From contig NZ_CP033073.1 in the NCBI RefSeq assembly GCF_003675325.1, forward strand, positions 868,001-932,000: a stretch of DNA of 64,000 nucleotides. Reading direction: 5' to 3'. The first letter of the stretch is position 1. Each line of letters starts with the position of its first letter. A program made the position numbers and the translations under genes. This DNA comes from Streptomyces dangxiongensis (lineage in GTDB: Bacteria; Actinomycetota; Actinomycetes; Streptomycetales; Streptomycetaceae). The notes beneath the pieces are model-generated. The model worked only from the letters and a program-made list of their open reading frames with translations. It ran no database searches and was not told where the DNA came from. Shown piece by piece: positions 1 to 8,900 of the stretch.

Positions 1-143
1 CACTCGGGGAACCGGGGTGCCGGTCGCGCGTTCATGGTTCTCCAAATCTCCGTCGGGAACGGGCTGCTGGAAGGTGAGCGGGCGAGGCGAGGGGGCGGGG
101 AGCCGGTCCGGACGGTTCGCGCGGTGCTGGCCGTGCTCAGCCT

Positions 144-163
144 AGGCCCCGGTGTGGGGGCCT
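144..163. terminator. GC-rich hairpin downstream of the AHBA genes
   Basis: A perfect 7-bp stem (AGGCCCC/GGGGCCT) with a 6-nt loop lies about 40 nt past the stop of the last minus-strand gene. There is no U-tract on the minus-strand side, which is common for actinomycete terminators. It could end the long biosynthetic transcript. The rest of bases 1-203 shows no convincing gene; the short plus-strand ORF there has no recognisable features. Confidence 0.35.
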
Positions 164-203
164 TTCCATCCCTCGGTCTGGTAGTCGGCCGGTGGGGGGA
201 CGG

Positions 204-1121
204 TCAGGGTGCCTCGTGCAGTGCGAAGAAGGCGCGGTAGGAGTCGACCTGGCCGGTGAGCATATGGCTCCCGTGGTGCACGGGGAGTCCGCGTGCGGCG
301 GCCTCGCGCAGCAGCCGGGTGTCGCGGGGTTTCATGACGATGTCCGCGACGACGGTGCCGGGCCGCAGTCCGTGGGGGTCGAAGGGCAGCGGGTCGTCGG
401 GGCGCAGGCCGAGCGGGGTGGCGTTGACGGCGATGTCGGTGTCTTCCAGGGGCGGCCGGCCGGTGGCATGGACCCGGCCCGGCCAGTGGGCGGCCAGCCG
501 GTCGACGAGCGCGGTCAGCTTCGGGGTGTCGGGGTCGGTGACCGTCAGCCGGTCCACGCCCGCGTCGAGCAGGGCCGCCGCGATGGCGCTGCCCGCTCCG
601 CCGGCGCCGACGAGGGCCACTCGGGCGCCCTTCGGCGGGTGGCCCGCCCGGAGCAGGCCCGTGACGAACCCGGAGCCGTCGAAGTTTTCGGCGAGCCAGG
701 CGCCGTCGCTCTCGCGCCGCAGCGCGTTGGCGCTGCCGGTGATCTCGACGGTGCGGCTGCGCCGGTCGGCCAGCCGGGCCGCGGTCGTCTTGTGCGGGAC
801 GGTGACGAACAGGCCGTCGAGGTTGCCGACGCGTTGCAGTCCCCGGACGACGCTCTCCAGGTCGCCGGGGCGGACGTGCACGGGGACCAGCACGGCGTCG
901 ATGCCGAGCCGGGCGAAGAGCGGGTTGAGCAGCCCGGGCGACTGGACCTGCCCGACCGGGTCACCGAGGACGGCGTAGAGCCGGGTGCTCCCGCTGACCA
1001 GGGTCTGCCGGGAGCCGGCCGTGCCGGTGCCCGTGCCCGTGCCGGTACTGGTGCCGGTGGCGTCGGCGGGGGTGCTGCCGTTCGGGGTGTCGGTCTCGGT
1101 CGGTCGCGGGGTGTCCGTCAT
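204..1121 (-). CDS. rifI: Shikimate/aminoquinate dehydrogenase (RifI family), AHBA pathway
   Basis: 305-aa member of the shikimate dehydrogenase family; the symbol is that of the rifamycin homologue. Seen: a substrate-binding start (QVQSPGLLNPLF, residues 58-69), the catalytic-lysine motif TVPHK (K111), ENFDGSGF with D148, the Rossmann loop VGAGGAG (171-177), NATPLGL, and the C-terminal GQVDSYRAFF. RifI-type enzymes interconvert aminoquinate and aminodehydroquinate in the aminoshikimate branch; they are accessory to AHBA supply rather than an obligatory step. The ATG start at 1121 overlaps the TGA of the upstream gene as ATGA, which fixes the start and implies translational coupling. The first ~38 residues are an unusual Thr/Gly/Pro-rich extension with a (TG)n run before the fold begins near residue 45. 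The family is certain; the exact substrate is inferred from the neighbours. Confidence 0.88.
   Translation of the reverse strand: MTDTPRPTETDTPNGSTPADATGTSTGTGTGTGTAGSRQTLVSGSTRLYAVLGDPVGQVQSPGLLNPLFARLGIDAVLVPVHVRPGDLESVVRGLQRVGNLDGLFVTVPHKTTAARLADRRSRTVEITGSANALRRESDGAWLAENFDGSGFVTGLLRAGHPPKGARVALVGAGGAGSAIAAALLDAGVDRLTVTDPDTPKLTALVDRLAAHWPGRVHATGRPPLEDTDIAVNATPLGLRPDDPLPFDPHGLRPGTVVADIVMKPRDTRLLREAAARGLPVHHGSHMLTGQVDSYRAFFALHEAP
1020..1064 (-). repeat. Hexanucleotide repeat encoding a Thr-Gly run
   Basis: Imperfect tandem 6-mers (GTGCCG/GTGCCC on the plus strand) encode alternating Thr-Gly residues in the N-terminal extension of the RifI-like dehydrogenase. The run precedes the catalytic fold, so length changes should be tolerated in frame. 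Confidence 0.7.
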
Positions 1122-2536
1122 CGTGGTGTCTCCGGGCTGGGGGTCGTGCCGGCCGCGAACAGCTCCGCCACCGCGAAGGCGAGTTCCATGCCCTGTTCGG
1201 CGTTGAGGCGGGGGTCGCAGGCGGTGCGGTAGCGGGTGGGCAGGTCGGCCTCGGCCAGCCCGCGGGCGCCGCCGACGCACTCGGTGACATTCTCGCCGGT
1301 CGCCTCCAGGTGCAGGCCGCCGGGGTGGGTGCCCAGGGCCCGGTGCACCTCGAGGAAGCCGGTGATCTCGTCGAGGATGCGGTCGTAGTGCCGTGTCTTG
1401 TAACCGTTCGCGGCGGTGCGCGAGTTGCCGTGCATGGGGTCGCACTGCCAGACCACTTGGCGGCCGGAGGCGGTGACCTTCTCCACGATCGGCGGGAGCA
1501 CCTGGCGGATCCGGTCGTGGCCCATCCGGCTGATCAGGGTGACCCGGCCGGGGACGCCGTGCGGGTCGAGCCGGCGGACGTACTCCACGGCCTGTTCCGG
1601 TGTGGTGCCGGGGCCGATCTTCACGCCGACGGGGTTGGCCAGCAGCTCGGCGAAGGCGAGGTGCGCGCCGTCGGGCTGCCGGGTACGTTCCCCGATCCAC
1701 AGGAAGTGGGCCAGTCCGCTGGAAAGTTGGGGTTCGGTCCCCTCGGCGTCGATCCAGAGCAGGGTGCGTTCGTGGTCCAGCAGCAGCGCCTCGTGGCTGG
1801 TCCAGATCTCGCCGAGCCGAGGGGCGGGGGCGCCGATGCCGGTCATGAAGCTCAGACCGCGGCCGATCGCCGCGGACCGGGCGGCGTACCGGCGGCCTCC
1901 CGGCGCGGTGTCGACGAAACGCCGGTTCTCCTCGTGCAGGGCGTGCGCGTCGGCGAGTTCACCGCGGGCGAGCCGGCGGACGACGGTCATCGCCTCGCGG
2001 GCGTGGGCGTGGGCCCATGCCATGCGTTCGGGGTCGGGGGCGCGGGCGGCGTGGGTCGCCTCGGCGGAGTTGACGATGTCGCCGCGGTACACCGGGAGTC
2101 CGTGGGCGTCGACGGGGGCGGAGCGGGGCTTGGCGTACTGGCCGGCGGCGCGGGCCACCGTGACCACGGGCAGGCCGGCGCCGTGGGTGAGGACGAGCGC
2201 CATCCGCCGGAGCAGTCCGAGGTTGCCCCGCAGGTGAGCCTCGGTGCTGTCGGCGAAGGTCTCCGCGCAGTCGCCGCTCTGGAGCAGGAGTGCCTCGCCG
2301 CGGGCGACGGCCCCGAGCCGGTCGAGGAGCCGCCGGGTCTCGGCGGGGGCGACGAGGGGTTCGCCGGCGGTCAGCCGGCGGACCACGGCCCGGACCCGGT
2401 CCGGGTCGGGCCAGCCGGGCTGCTGTGCGGCGGGCCTGGCCAGGGCCGCGTCGAGCCGGTCGGCGAGGGCGCGTTCGACGGCCCGCCGCCGGATCCGCGC
2501 CGGGGTGTCCGGCGGCCACCGTGGCGTGTACGTCAT
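1118..2536 (-). CDS. rifH: 3,4-dideoxy-4-amino-DAHP synthase (RifH family, class II DAHP synthase)
   Basis: 472-aa plant-type (class II) DAHP synthase; the symbol is that of the rifamycin homologue. Family function: aldol-type condensation of phosphoenolpyruvate with (imino)erythrose 4-phosphate, the entry step to aminoDAHP for AHBA. Seen: QSGDCAE with C90, RAAGQYAKPRS (129-139), SHE (248-250), DPMHGN with H369, HLEATGENVTEC with E411, and CDPRLN with D441. C90, H369, E411 and D441 match the family's metal-binding Cys/His/Glu/Asp set. The length is normal for class II enzymes. Its ATG overlaps the upstream TGA and its own TGA overlaps the downstream ATG, both as ATGA, so the rifG-rifH-rifI homologues form a coupled block. 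A housekeeping DAHP synthase is possible by sequence alone, but the position beside a RifG homologue and an ansamycin PKS favours the amino pathway. Confidence 0.92.
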   Translation of the reverse strand: MTYTPRWPPDTPARIRRRAVERALADRLDAALARPAAQQPGWPDPDRVRAVVRRLTAGEPLVAPAETRRLLDRLGAVARGEALLLQSGDCAETFADSTEAHLRGNLGLLRRMALVLTHGAGLPVVTVARAAGQYAKPRSAPVDAHGLPVYRGDIVNSAEATHAARAPDPERMAWAHAHAREAMTVVRRLARGELADAHALHEENRRFVDTAPGGRRYAARSAAIGRGLSFMTGIGAPAPRLGEIWTSHEALLLDHERTLLWIDAEGTEPQLSSGLAHFLWIGERTRQPDGAHLAFAELLANPVGVKIGPGTTPEQAVEYVRRLDPHGVPGRVTLISRMGHDRIRQVLPPIVEKVTASGRQVVWQCDPMHGNSRTAANGYKTRHYDRILDEITGFLEVHRALGTHPGGLHLEATGENVTECVGGARGLAEADLPTRYRTACDPRLNAEQGMELAFAVAELFAAGTTPSPETPR

Positions 2537-3609
2537 GTCACCGCCGTCTCCGTTCCCGCGCCGTAGGCCGGGGCGACGGCGAGGAGCCGGTCGAGGGGGG
2601 CGCGTTCCATCCGGGCGAGGGCCTCGGCGACGGCCGGCTCGGGCACGTCGGCGACGAGTTCGGCGCCGGCCGGGCCGTCGAGGACGAAGGTCAGGCCGGC
2701 GCGGGCCTTCTTGTCCCGGCGCATCAATCCGATCAGTGTGCCGGGGTCGGTCGTGTCCGGCAGTGCGGTGGGCAGGCCGTACGCGGCGACCACCTCCTGG
2801 TGTTCCCGGACCCGGTCGGAGGTGATCCGGCCGAGGACGCCGGCGAGCCGGCCGGCGAAGACGGTGCCGACGGCGACGGCCTCGCCGTGCCGCAGGGCGA
2901 AACCGGTGGCCACTTCCAGGGCGTGGCCGAGGGTGTGGCCGTAGTTGAGCAGGTGCCGCGGCCCGGTGTCGCGTTCGTCGGCGGAGACGATGCCGGCCTT
3001 CAGGGTCACACTGGCCGCTATCTGCTCGGCGAGCGGCAGTCCGTGCAGGTCCGGGGCCCCGATGAAGTGGCAGCGGGCGATCTCACCCAGCCCGTTGCGC
3101 AGTTCGCGGGCCGGCAGGGTGGTCAGGTAGTCGGTGTCGCACAGGACGGCGGCGGGCTGCCAGTAGGCGCCGACCAGGTTCTTTCCCTCGGGCAGGTTGA
3201 CGGCGGTCTTGCCGCCGACGCTGGCGTCGACCTGGGCGAGCAGGCTGGTCGGCAGGTGGACGACCGGTATGCCCCGGTGGTAGAGCGCGGCGGCCAGGCC
3301 GACGACGTCGGTGGTGGTGCCGCCGCCGACGGAGACGACGGCGTCGGAGCGGGTCAGCCCGAACCGGACGAACGCGGCGCACAGGGCCTCGACGGTGGCG
3401 AGGGTCTTGTCCGGTTCACCGTCCCGGGCGGGCAGCAGCAGGGTTTCCACGCCGGTGTCGGGCACCCATGCGGCGGGCCGCGCCGAGACCACCGCCACGC
3501 GCCGGGCGGCCAGCTTCTCGATGACCGCGGGCAGCGCGGAGCGCACCCCGGGGCCGATGTGCACCTCGTAGGACCGGTCGCCGAAACGCACCGGGACTTG
3601 TTCTGTCAC
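2533..3609 (-). CDS. rifG: Aminodehydroquinate synthase (RifG family)
   Basis: 358-aa member of the dehydroquinate synthase family; the symbol is that of the rifamycin homologue. Expected role: cyclisation of aminoDAHP to 5-deoxy-5-amino-3-dehydroquinate in AHBA biosynthesis, with NAD and a divalent metal. Seen: nucleotide-binding GGGTTTDVVG (95-104), PTSLLAQVDASVGGKTAVN (120-138), and probable zinc ligands E176 (GEIAR), H225 (NYGHTLGH) and H241 (LRHGEAVAVG). The EVIKYG segment usual in primary-metabolism dehydroquinate synthases reads EIARCH here, so the Lys is replaced by Arg179. Such a change is compatible with the specialised amino enzyme. The start is GTG at 3609; no better ATG lies in frame. 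The stop overlaps the start of the next gene (ATGA). Confidence 0.92.
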   Translation of the reverse strand: MTEQVPVRFGDRSYEVHIGPGVRSALPAVIEKLAARRVAVVSARPAAWVPDTGVETLLLPARDGEPDKTLATVEALCAAFVRFGLTRSDAVVSVGGGTTTDVVGLAAALYHRGIPVVHLPTSLLAQVDASVGGKTAVNLPEGKNLVGAYWQPAAVLCDTDYLTTLPARELRNGLGEIARCHFIGAPDLHGLPLAEQIAASVTLKAGIVSADERDTGPRHLLNYGHTLGHALEVATGFALRHGEAVAVGTVFAGRLAGVLGRITSDRVREHQEVVAAYGLPTALPDTTDPGTLIGLMRRDKKARAGLTFVLDGPAGAELVADVPEPAVAEALARMERAPLDRLLAVAPAYGAGTETAVT

Positions 3610-3717
3610 TTCCGCTTCACCTTGTTCGATCGCACGGGGACTTCGGGTCGGTCGCCCGGAGCCCGGCCGGCGGCGGTACCGCGGCCGGGACTCCGTGGCG
3701 GGGCGGGCGTCGGCGGG
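3610..3717 (-). promoter_or_regulatory. Intergenic inverted repeat between halogenase and rifG homologue
   Basis: At 108 bp this is the largest gene gap in the window. It contains an inverted repeat with arms CCCGGCC (3662-3668) and GGCCGGG (3683-3689); the inner GCGGTACCGC (3673-3682) is itself a palindrome. It could be an attenuator, an mRNA-processing site, or part of a separate promoter for the AHBA genes. No clear -10/-35 pair is visible. Confidence 0.3.
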
Positions 3718-5061
3718 TTACTGGCCGGCGGTCACCCGGCGGATGCGGGACTCGGCGCGCTCCTTGCGGTCCTGCTCGTCCAGGTGCGGGTAGGACGGGC
3801 AGCCGAAGACCCGCTGGAACGGCGTGAAGGTGTCCCATTCGGTCCGCCGGCGCATCTCCTGGGCGACCGCGTTGTGCTCGCTCCAGAAGTCGCCGCCGAT
3901 GAGCCGGATCAGATAGCGCTCCAGTGTCTCCCGGTCGGTGGTGCGGCCGGCATCGGCGGCGACCGCGACGAGTTCACCGTCGTAGAAGGCGTGGATGAGC
4001 CGGATGTAGGTGTCGTAGCCGGTCTTGAAGAAGTTGGCGTACTCGTCGATCAGCCGGTCGGCGTCCTGCGGGTTGCGCAGGGCCTCGCCGAGGGTCTCGG
4101 CGGCGCGGACGGCGGTGGCCGAGGCGACGAGGACACCGCCGGAGAACATGGGGTCGCCGAAGCAGCCGGCGTCGCCGACCATCAGCCAGCCGGGGCCGTT
4201 GACGGTGTCGGCGTGGTAGCAGTAGTCGGTCTCGACCTGCAGGTCCATGACCGGGCGGGTGCCGGTCAGCCGGGCGGTGATGCGCGGGACCCGGGCGAGG
4301 TGCTCCTCGAACACCTTCTGCGGGGTCGAGGCGCGGAAGACGTCGCGGGGCATGACGGTGCCGACGCTGATGACGTCCTTCGACAGCGGTATGGCCCACA
4401 CCCAGCCGTCGCCGTGCGCGCCGACCTGGATGTCTCCCTCGACGCCGAGGTTGTGCTGCTCGTCGAGGCCCTCGTAGTGCCGGAACACCGCGACCATGCG
4501 GAGTTTCTCCAGCGTCTTGCGCAGCCCGAACTTGTGGGCGATGCGGCCGGCGCGTCCGCTGGCGTCGATGACGTACCGGGAGCGGACCTCGTGATCCTCG
4601 CCGTTCTTGGTGTAGCGGACGCCGGTCATGCGGTCGCCGTCCATCAGCAGTTCGCCGACGGTGGCGCCGAGGCGGACCTCGGCGCCGGCCTTGCCGGCCT
4701 CCTGGACCAGCATGCTGTCGAAACGGGCCCGTTGGACCTGGTACGCCTGGTCGTAGCGGCCGTCGCCCTGCAGGCCGAAGTCGGCGCGGAACACGCCGGA
4801 GAAGAACTTCTTCTCGGTCGGGTCGATGAACTCACCGCCGAACTTGGGGACGTAGCCGCCGGCCTCGACGGCTTCCCGGATGCCGATCCGGTCGAACAGG
4901 CCCATCATGTACGGCAGTAGCGATTCGCCGATGTGGAAGCGCGGGGACTCCTCGCGCTCCAGGAGCACGACGGAGTGTCCCTGCTTGGCCAGCACGTAGG
5001 CGCTGATCGCGCCGGCCGGTCCGCCGCCGATGACGACCACGTCGGCCGAGTTGTTCCCCAT
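3718..5061 (-). CDS. nat1: FADH2-dependent halogenase (phenolic/aryl substrate), Nat1/Asm12-like
   Basis: 447 aa. Flavin-dependent halogenase fold: dinucleotide-binding VVIGGGPAGA (9-18), FHIGESLLP (42-50), the conserved halogenase Lys in VPKFGGEF (K73), the diagnostic WxWxIP as WVWAIP (220-225) and the second FAD motif GDAGCFGDP (296-304). Family role: chlorination of an electron-rich aromatic ring through HOCl and a lysine chloramine, using FADH2 from a separate reductase. None is encoded in the window. Beside an ansamycin amide synthase it should chlorinate the AHBA-derived ring, as Nat1 does for naphthomycin and Asm12 for ansamitocin. The ATG at 5061 was chosen because GAAGGA lies 8 nt upstream and the protein starts directly at the FAD fold; a longer in-frame extension would overlap the amide synthase gene. 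The presence of both WxWxIP and the Lys argues against a plain monooxygenase. Confidence 0.9.
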   Translation of the reverse strand: MGNNSADVVVIGGGPAGAISAYVLAKQGHSVVLLEREESPRFHIGESLLPYMMGLFDRIGIREAVEAGGYVPKFGGEFIDPTEKKFFSGVFRADFGLQGDGRYDQAYQVQRARFDSMLVQEAGKAGAEVRLGATVGELLMDGDRMTGVRYTKNGEDHEVRSRYVIDASGRAGRIAHKFGLRKTLEKLRMVAVFRHYEGLDEQHNLGVEGDIQVGAHGDGWVWAIPLSKDVISVGTVMPRDVFRASTPQKVFEEHLARVPRITARLTGTRPVMDLQVETDYCYHADTVNGPGWLMVGDAGCFGDPMFSGGVLVASATAVRAAETLGEALRNPQDADRLIDEYANFFKTGYDTYIRLIHAFYDGELVAVAADAGRTTDRETLERYLIRLIGGDFWSEHNAVAQEMRRRTEWDTFTPFQRVFGCPSYPHLDEQDRKERAESRIRRVTAGQ

Positions 5062-5117
5062 GAGTTGTCCTTCCGTCTTCTGGCTGGTGCCGATGGTTCG
5101 GTTCGTCCTTCCCCGGG

Positions 5118-5915
5118 TCATGCGAGGTCGCCGGGGTCGAGGTCGCCGGTGAGCAGGGCGGTGACGAGCCTGCGGTGTTCGGTGTCGTCGACGACGGTGC
5201 GGACGCGTTCGCGTCCGTCCCGGACGACGAGGTAGCGGCGGCCCTTGAGCACGGCCTGGCCGTTGTGGAACGTCCGGCCGCACAGGATGCCCTGGCCGTC
5301 GTCCTGGGAGGCGGTGGCGTGGTGGGCGCGGGCCCGGTCCTCCAGCTCCTTCCAGTCGTGCCACTGGCGGGCCCGCGGCCGGAACGTGTAGACGGTGCCC
5401 CACCGGGTCACGCGTCCGCGCCGCTGCACGGCGATGGCGCCGTCGTCGGCGCCGACGAGCCGGTACTGGCAGCCGTACTGGGTCTGCACCTGGTCGCTGA
5501 CGCGCAGCGGTTCGAGGTACGACGGTCCGGGGTAGCCGACGTCGACGAGCCACTCCTGGCCCTCGACGACGGCCCGGATGAACATGTGCTCGATCTCGGT
5601 GCCGAAGTTCTCCCGGCCCTCGGCGGTGCTCGCGGCCAGCAGGGTGACCTCGTAGCCCAGTTCGGACAGGAGCCGGAAGAAGAGCCGGTTGAGCTGGAAG
5701 CAGGTGCCGCCCAGGCCCTCCAGGACACCGGTGCGGAACACCTCGTCCTCGTCCACGTCCACGAGGTGCACGCCGTCGGCGAAGCCCTGTCCGGCGACGT
5801 TGTACGGCAGGGTCATCAGGTGCTGTTTGTGCAGGGTGCGCAGGGTGTCGAGGTCCGGCCTCGGGCGCTGTCCGGGCCGGCCGAGGCGGCGGAGGTAGGC
5901 ATCCACGTCGAACAT
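5118..5915 (-). CDS. natF: Ansamycin amide synthase (RifF-like, arylamine N-acetyltransferase family)
   Basis: 265 aa. RifF-type amide synthases take the finished chain from the last ACP onto a cysteine and close the macrolactam with the AHBA amino group. Seen: the arylamine N-acetyltransferase triad, with C72 in GGTCFQLN, H110 in IEHMFI and D125 in VDVGYP. The length is typical. It lies 43 bp after the last PKS gene, and that PKS has no thioesterase, the arrangement of rifE-rifF. The ATG at 5915 is preceded by AGGGAG. The next gene (halogenase) starts 56 bp downstream. Function is inferred from the family plus position and is close to certain. Confidence 0.95.
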   Translation of the reverse strand: MFDVDAYLRRLGRPGQRPRPDLDTLRTLHKQHLMTLPYNVAGQGFADGVHLVDVDEDEVFRTGVLEGLGGTCFQLNRLFFRLLSELGYEVTLLAASTAEGRENFGTEIEHMFIRAVVEGQEWLVDVGYPGPSYLEPLRVSDQVQTQYGCQYRLVGADDGAIAVQRRGRVTRWGTVYTFRPRARQWHDWKELEDRARAHHATASQDDGQGILCGRTFHNGQAVLKGRRYLVVRDGRERVRTVVDDTEHRRLVTALLTGDLDPGDLA

Positions 5916-5958
5916 GCGGTGATCTGCTCCCTTCGGTGCGGGGTGGTGGGTGGACGCC

Positions 5959-8900
5959 TCAGACGGAGAGGGCCACGGGCCCGGGTGCGTCGTCGCCGTA
6001 CAGGCGCTCGGCCAGCTGGGCGACGATCATCGCGGGGGTCGGATGGTCGAAGACGAGGCCCGCGCCGAGCTTGGTCCCGGTCAGCTCGCCTAGCCGGTTG
6101 CGCAGTTCGAGGGCGGTGAGCGAGTCGAAGCCGATCTCGAACAGACCCTGGTCGGCGTCGACCTGGTGGGTGGCGGCGTAGCCGAGGACGACGGCCACCT
6201 GGGTGCGCACCAGCTCCAGCAGCGTCCCGGTCCGCTCCTCAGCCGGCAGTCCGGCGAGGCGTTCGGCGAGCCGGCGCCGCTCGTCCCCGCTGACGGCGGC
6301 CCGCGCCGCCTGCCGGCCGGCGCGGACGAGCCCGCGCAGCAGGGGCGGTACGGCCGTGCCGGCGGTGGCGTCGGCGCGCAGGCCCCGTAGGTCCAGCCTG
6401 GCCGGCACGAGCAGGGTCCGGTCGCTGCCCAGCGCCGCGTCGAACAGCTCCATGCCCTCCTCGGGGGCGAGGGCGAGGACGCCGCCGCGGCGGCTGAGCC
6501 GGCCTCGGGTGAGTTCGTCGGTGCGGGCGGCCATGCCGGTGGTCTGCTCCCACAGGCCCCAGGCCAGCGACCGCGCCGGGAACCCGGCCGCCCGGCGTAC
6601 CGACATGAGCCCGTCCATGGCGGCGTTGGCCGCCGCGTAACCGCCGGTGCCGGCGCCGAGGAACACGGCGGACACGGAGGAGTAGGTGACGAACGCGTCG
6701 AGGTCGGGGGCGAGTTCGCGGGTCAGCTCGTCCAGGTGGCGCACGGCGGTCACCTTCGGCGCGAACACCCGGGCCAGCCGCTCGGGTTCGATCTCACCGA
6801 CCACGCCCGCGTCGTACAGGCCGGCCGCGTGGACGACGGCGGTCAGCCGGGGCCCGGTCAGCCCCGGAGAGCAGGGCCGCCACCGCGTCCCGGTCGGTCA
6901 CGTCACAGGCGGGCACCGACACCGACTCCGCGCCCAGCGCCTCCAGCTCCGCCACCAGCTCCCGTGCCCCGGAAGCCTCCAGGCCACTTCGGCTCACCAG
7001 CACGAGATGGCGGATCCCGTGCCGGGTCACCAGGTGCCGGGCCAGGAGGCCGGCCAGGGACCCGGTGCCACCGGTGACGAGCACCGTGCCCTCCGGGTCC
7101 AGCACCGTCTCCGCGGCGGGGGCCGGGACCGCCCTGGTCAGCCGCGGCACGTGCAACGCCGCGTCGCGTACGGCGAGTTGCGGCTCCCCCGTGGCGAGGA
7201 CCGCGCCGAGCAGCGACCCGAGACCGTCCGCGTCCGGGCCGATGCCCGTACCGGTGTCCGTGCCGGTCCCTGGGCCGCCGTCCGGGCCTGTCCCCGTGTC
7301 GCCGTCCGTGTCGAGCAGCACGATCTGGTCGGGGTTCTCCGCCTGCGCGGCACGGACCAGGCCCCAGACGGCCGCGCCGCCCGGGTCCGTGACCGCCGCG
7401 TCGCCGCCCGCGGGCACCGCACCCCGGGTGAGCACGACCAGCCGGGTGTCCTCCAGGCCGCCGCCGGCCAGCCAGGTCTGGACGACCTCCAGGACGCGGT
7501 CCGTCACGGCGAGCGGGGTGTCGTCCGGGCCGGCGGTCGCGGCCTCCAGGACGACGGCGCGGGGCAGCTCGGTGCCGCCCGTGGCGTCCTCGGCGAGGGT
7601 CGCCACCTCCTCCGCGGTGGACAGCCGGAGCCAGGACGGGGTCTGCGCCTCCTCCGGCCGGGGCAGCGGGACCCAGTCGACGCCGAAGAGCATGTCGCCG
7701 CCGCCGGTGGTGCGCAGTTGCTCGGGGGCGACCGGGCGGAACACCAGCGAGGCGGCGCTGAGGACAGGACTGCCGGTGTCGTCGGCGGCCTCCAGGGACA
7801 GCGCGTCCGGCGCGGGCCGGGCGACCCGGATCCGCAGGGAGGTCGCCCCGGAGGCGTGCAGGGTGAGCCCGTTCCAGGCGAAGGGCAGCATCGTGCGGTG
7901 CTCGCCGCCGCTGAGGAAGGCCTTGGTGTGCAGGGCGGCGTCGAGGAGCGCCGGATGGATGCCGTACTCCGTGGCGGCCTTGTGCTCCTGCTCGGGCAGG
8001 GCGATCTCGGCGAAGAGTTCCTCGCCGCGCCGCCACGCCGCGCGCAGGCCGCGGAAGACGGGCCCGTAGTGGTAGTCGTGGTCGCGCAGTCCGGCGTAGA
8101 AGTCCTGCGGGGTCACCTCGACGCGTTCGGCGCCGGACGGCGGCCAGGTGGTGAGGTCGGGGTGGGCGGGGGTGCGGGCGGGCGGGGCCGGGGCGAGGAC
8201 GCCGGTGGCGTGCCGGGTCCAGCCGTCGGCGCCGGTCGCGCCGTCGGGCGTGGAGTGGACGGTGACCGTACGGGTGCCGTGTTCGCCGGGGCCGCCGACG
8301 CTCACCTGCACGCGCACGCCGCCCTGTGGCGGGAGGATCAGCGGGGCCTCGATGACGAGTTCTTCCAGGGTGGCGCAGCCGGCCTCGTCACCGGCGCGGA
8401 CGGCGAGTTCGACCAGGCCGGTGCCGGGCAGCAGGACGACGTCGCCGACGGCGTGGTCGGCCAGCCACGGGTGGGTGCGCAGGGACAGCCGGGAGGTGCA
8501 CAGGACGCCGCCGGTGTCCGGGACCTCGACCACCGCGCCGATGAGCGGGTGGTCGGCGCCGGCCAGCCCGAGCGAGGCGGCGTCGCCCGCGGCGGCGGGT
8601 GCGGGGAGCCAGTAGTGCTGGTGGTCGAAGGCGTACGTGGGCAGGTCGACGGGGTGGGCGGCGGCCGGCAGGATTCCCGTCCAGTCCAACGGCACACCTC
8701 TGACGAACAGTTCGGCCATGGAGGCCAGCAGCCGCCGGGGGCCGCCGTCGTCGCGGCGCAGCGAGCCGGTGACGAGCACGTCGGCGCCGTCTGCGGTCTC
8801 GCTGATGGCCGGGGCGAGCACCGGGTGGGCGCTGACCTCCACGAACACGGTGTGCCCGGTCTCCAGCAGGGCGGTGACGGCGGGGGCGAAGCGGACCGGC

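Noticed and set aside
34..240. Small plus-strand ORF at the left edge
   Set aside because: No ribosome-binding site, no recognisable domain, and it overlaps the end of the rifI homologue.
5062..5553. A longer N-terminal extension of the halogenase
   Set aside because: The upstream in-frame part is antisense-like Arg/Pro-rich sequence overlapping the amide synthase gene. The FAD motif starts right after the ATG at 5061, which has its own ribosome-binding site.
5959..6120. A thioesterase at the end of natE
   Set aside because: Only about 53 residues follow the ACP serine and there is no GxSxG. Release is by the RifF-type enzyme next door.
5959..6804. A separate 281-aa KR-ACP protein
   Set aside because: It starts in mid-KR with no ribosome-binding site and continues the natE reading after a one-base insertion. 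It is the 3' end of natE.
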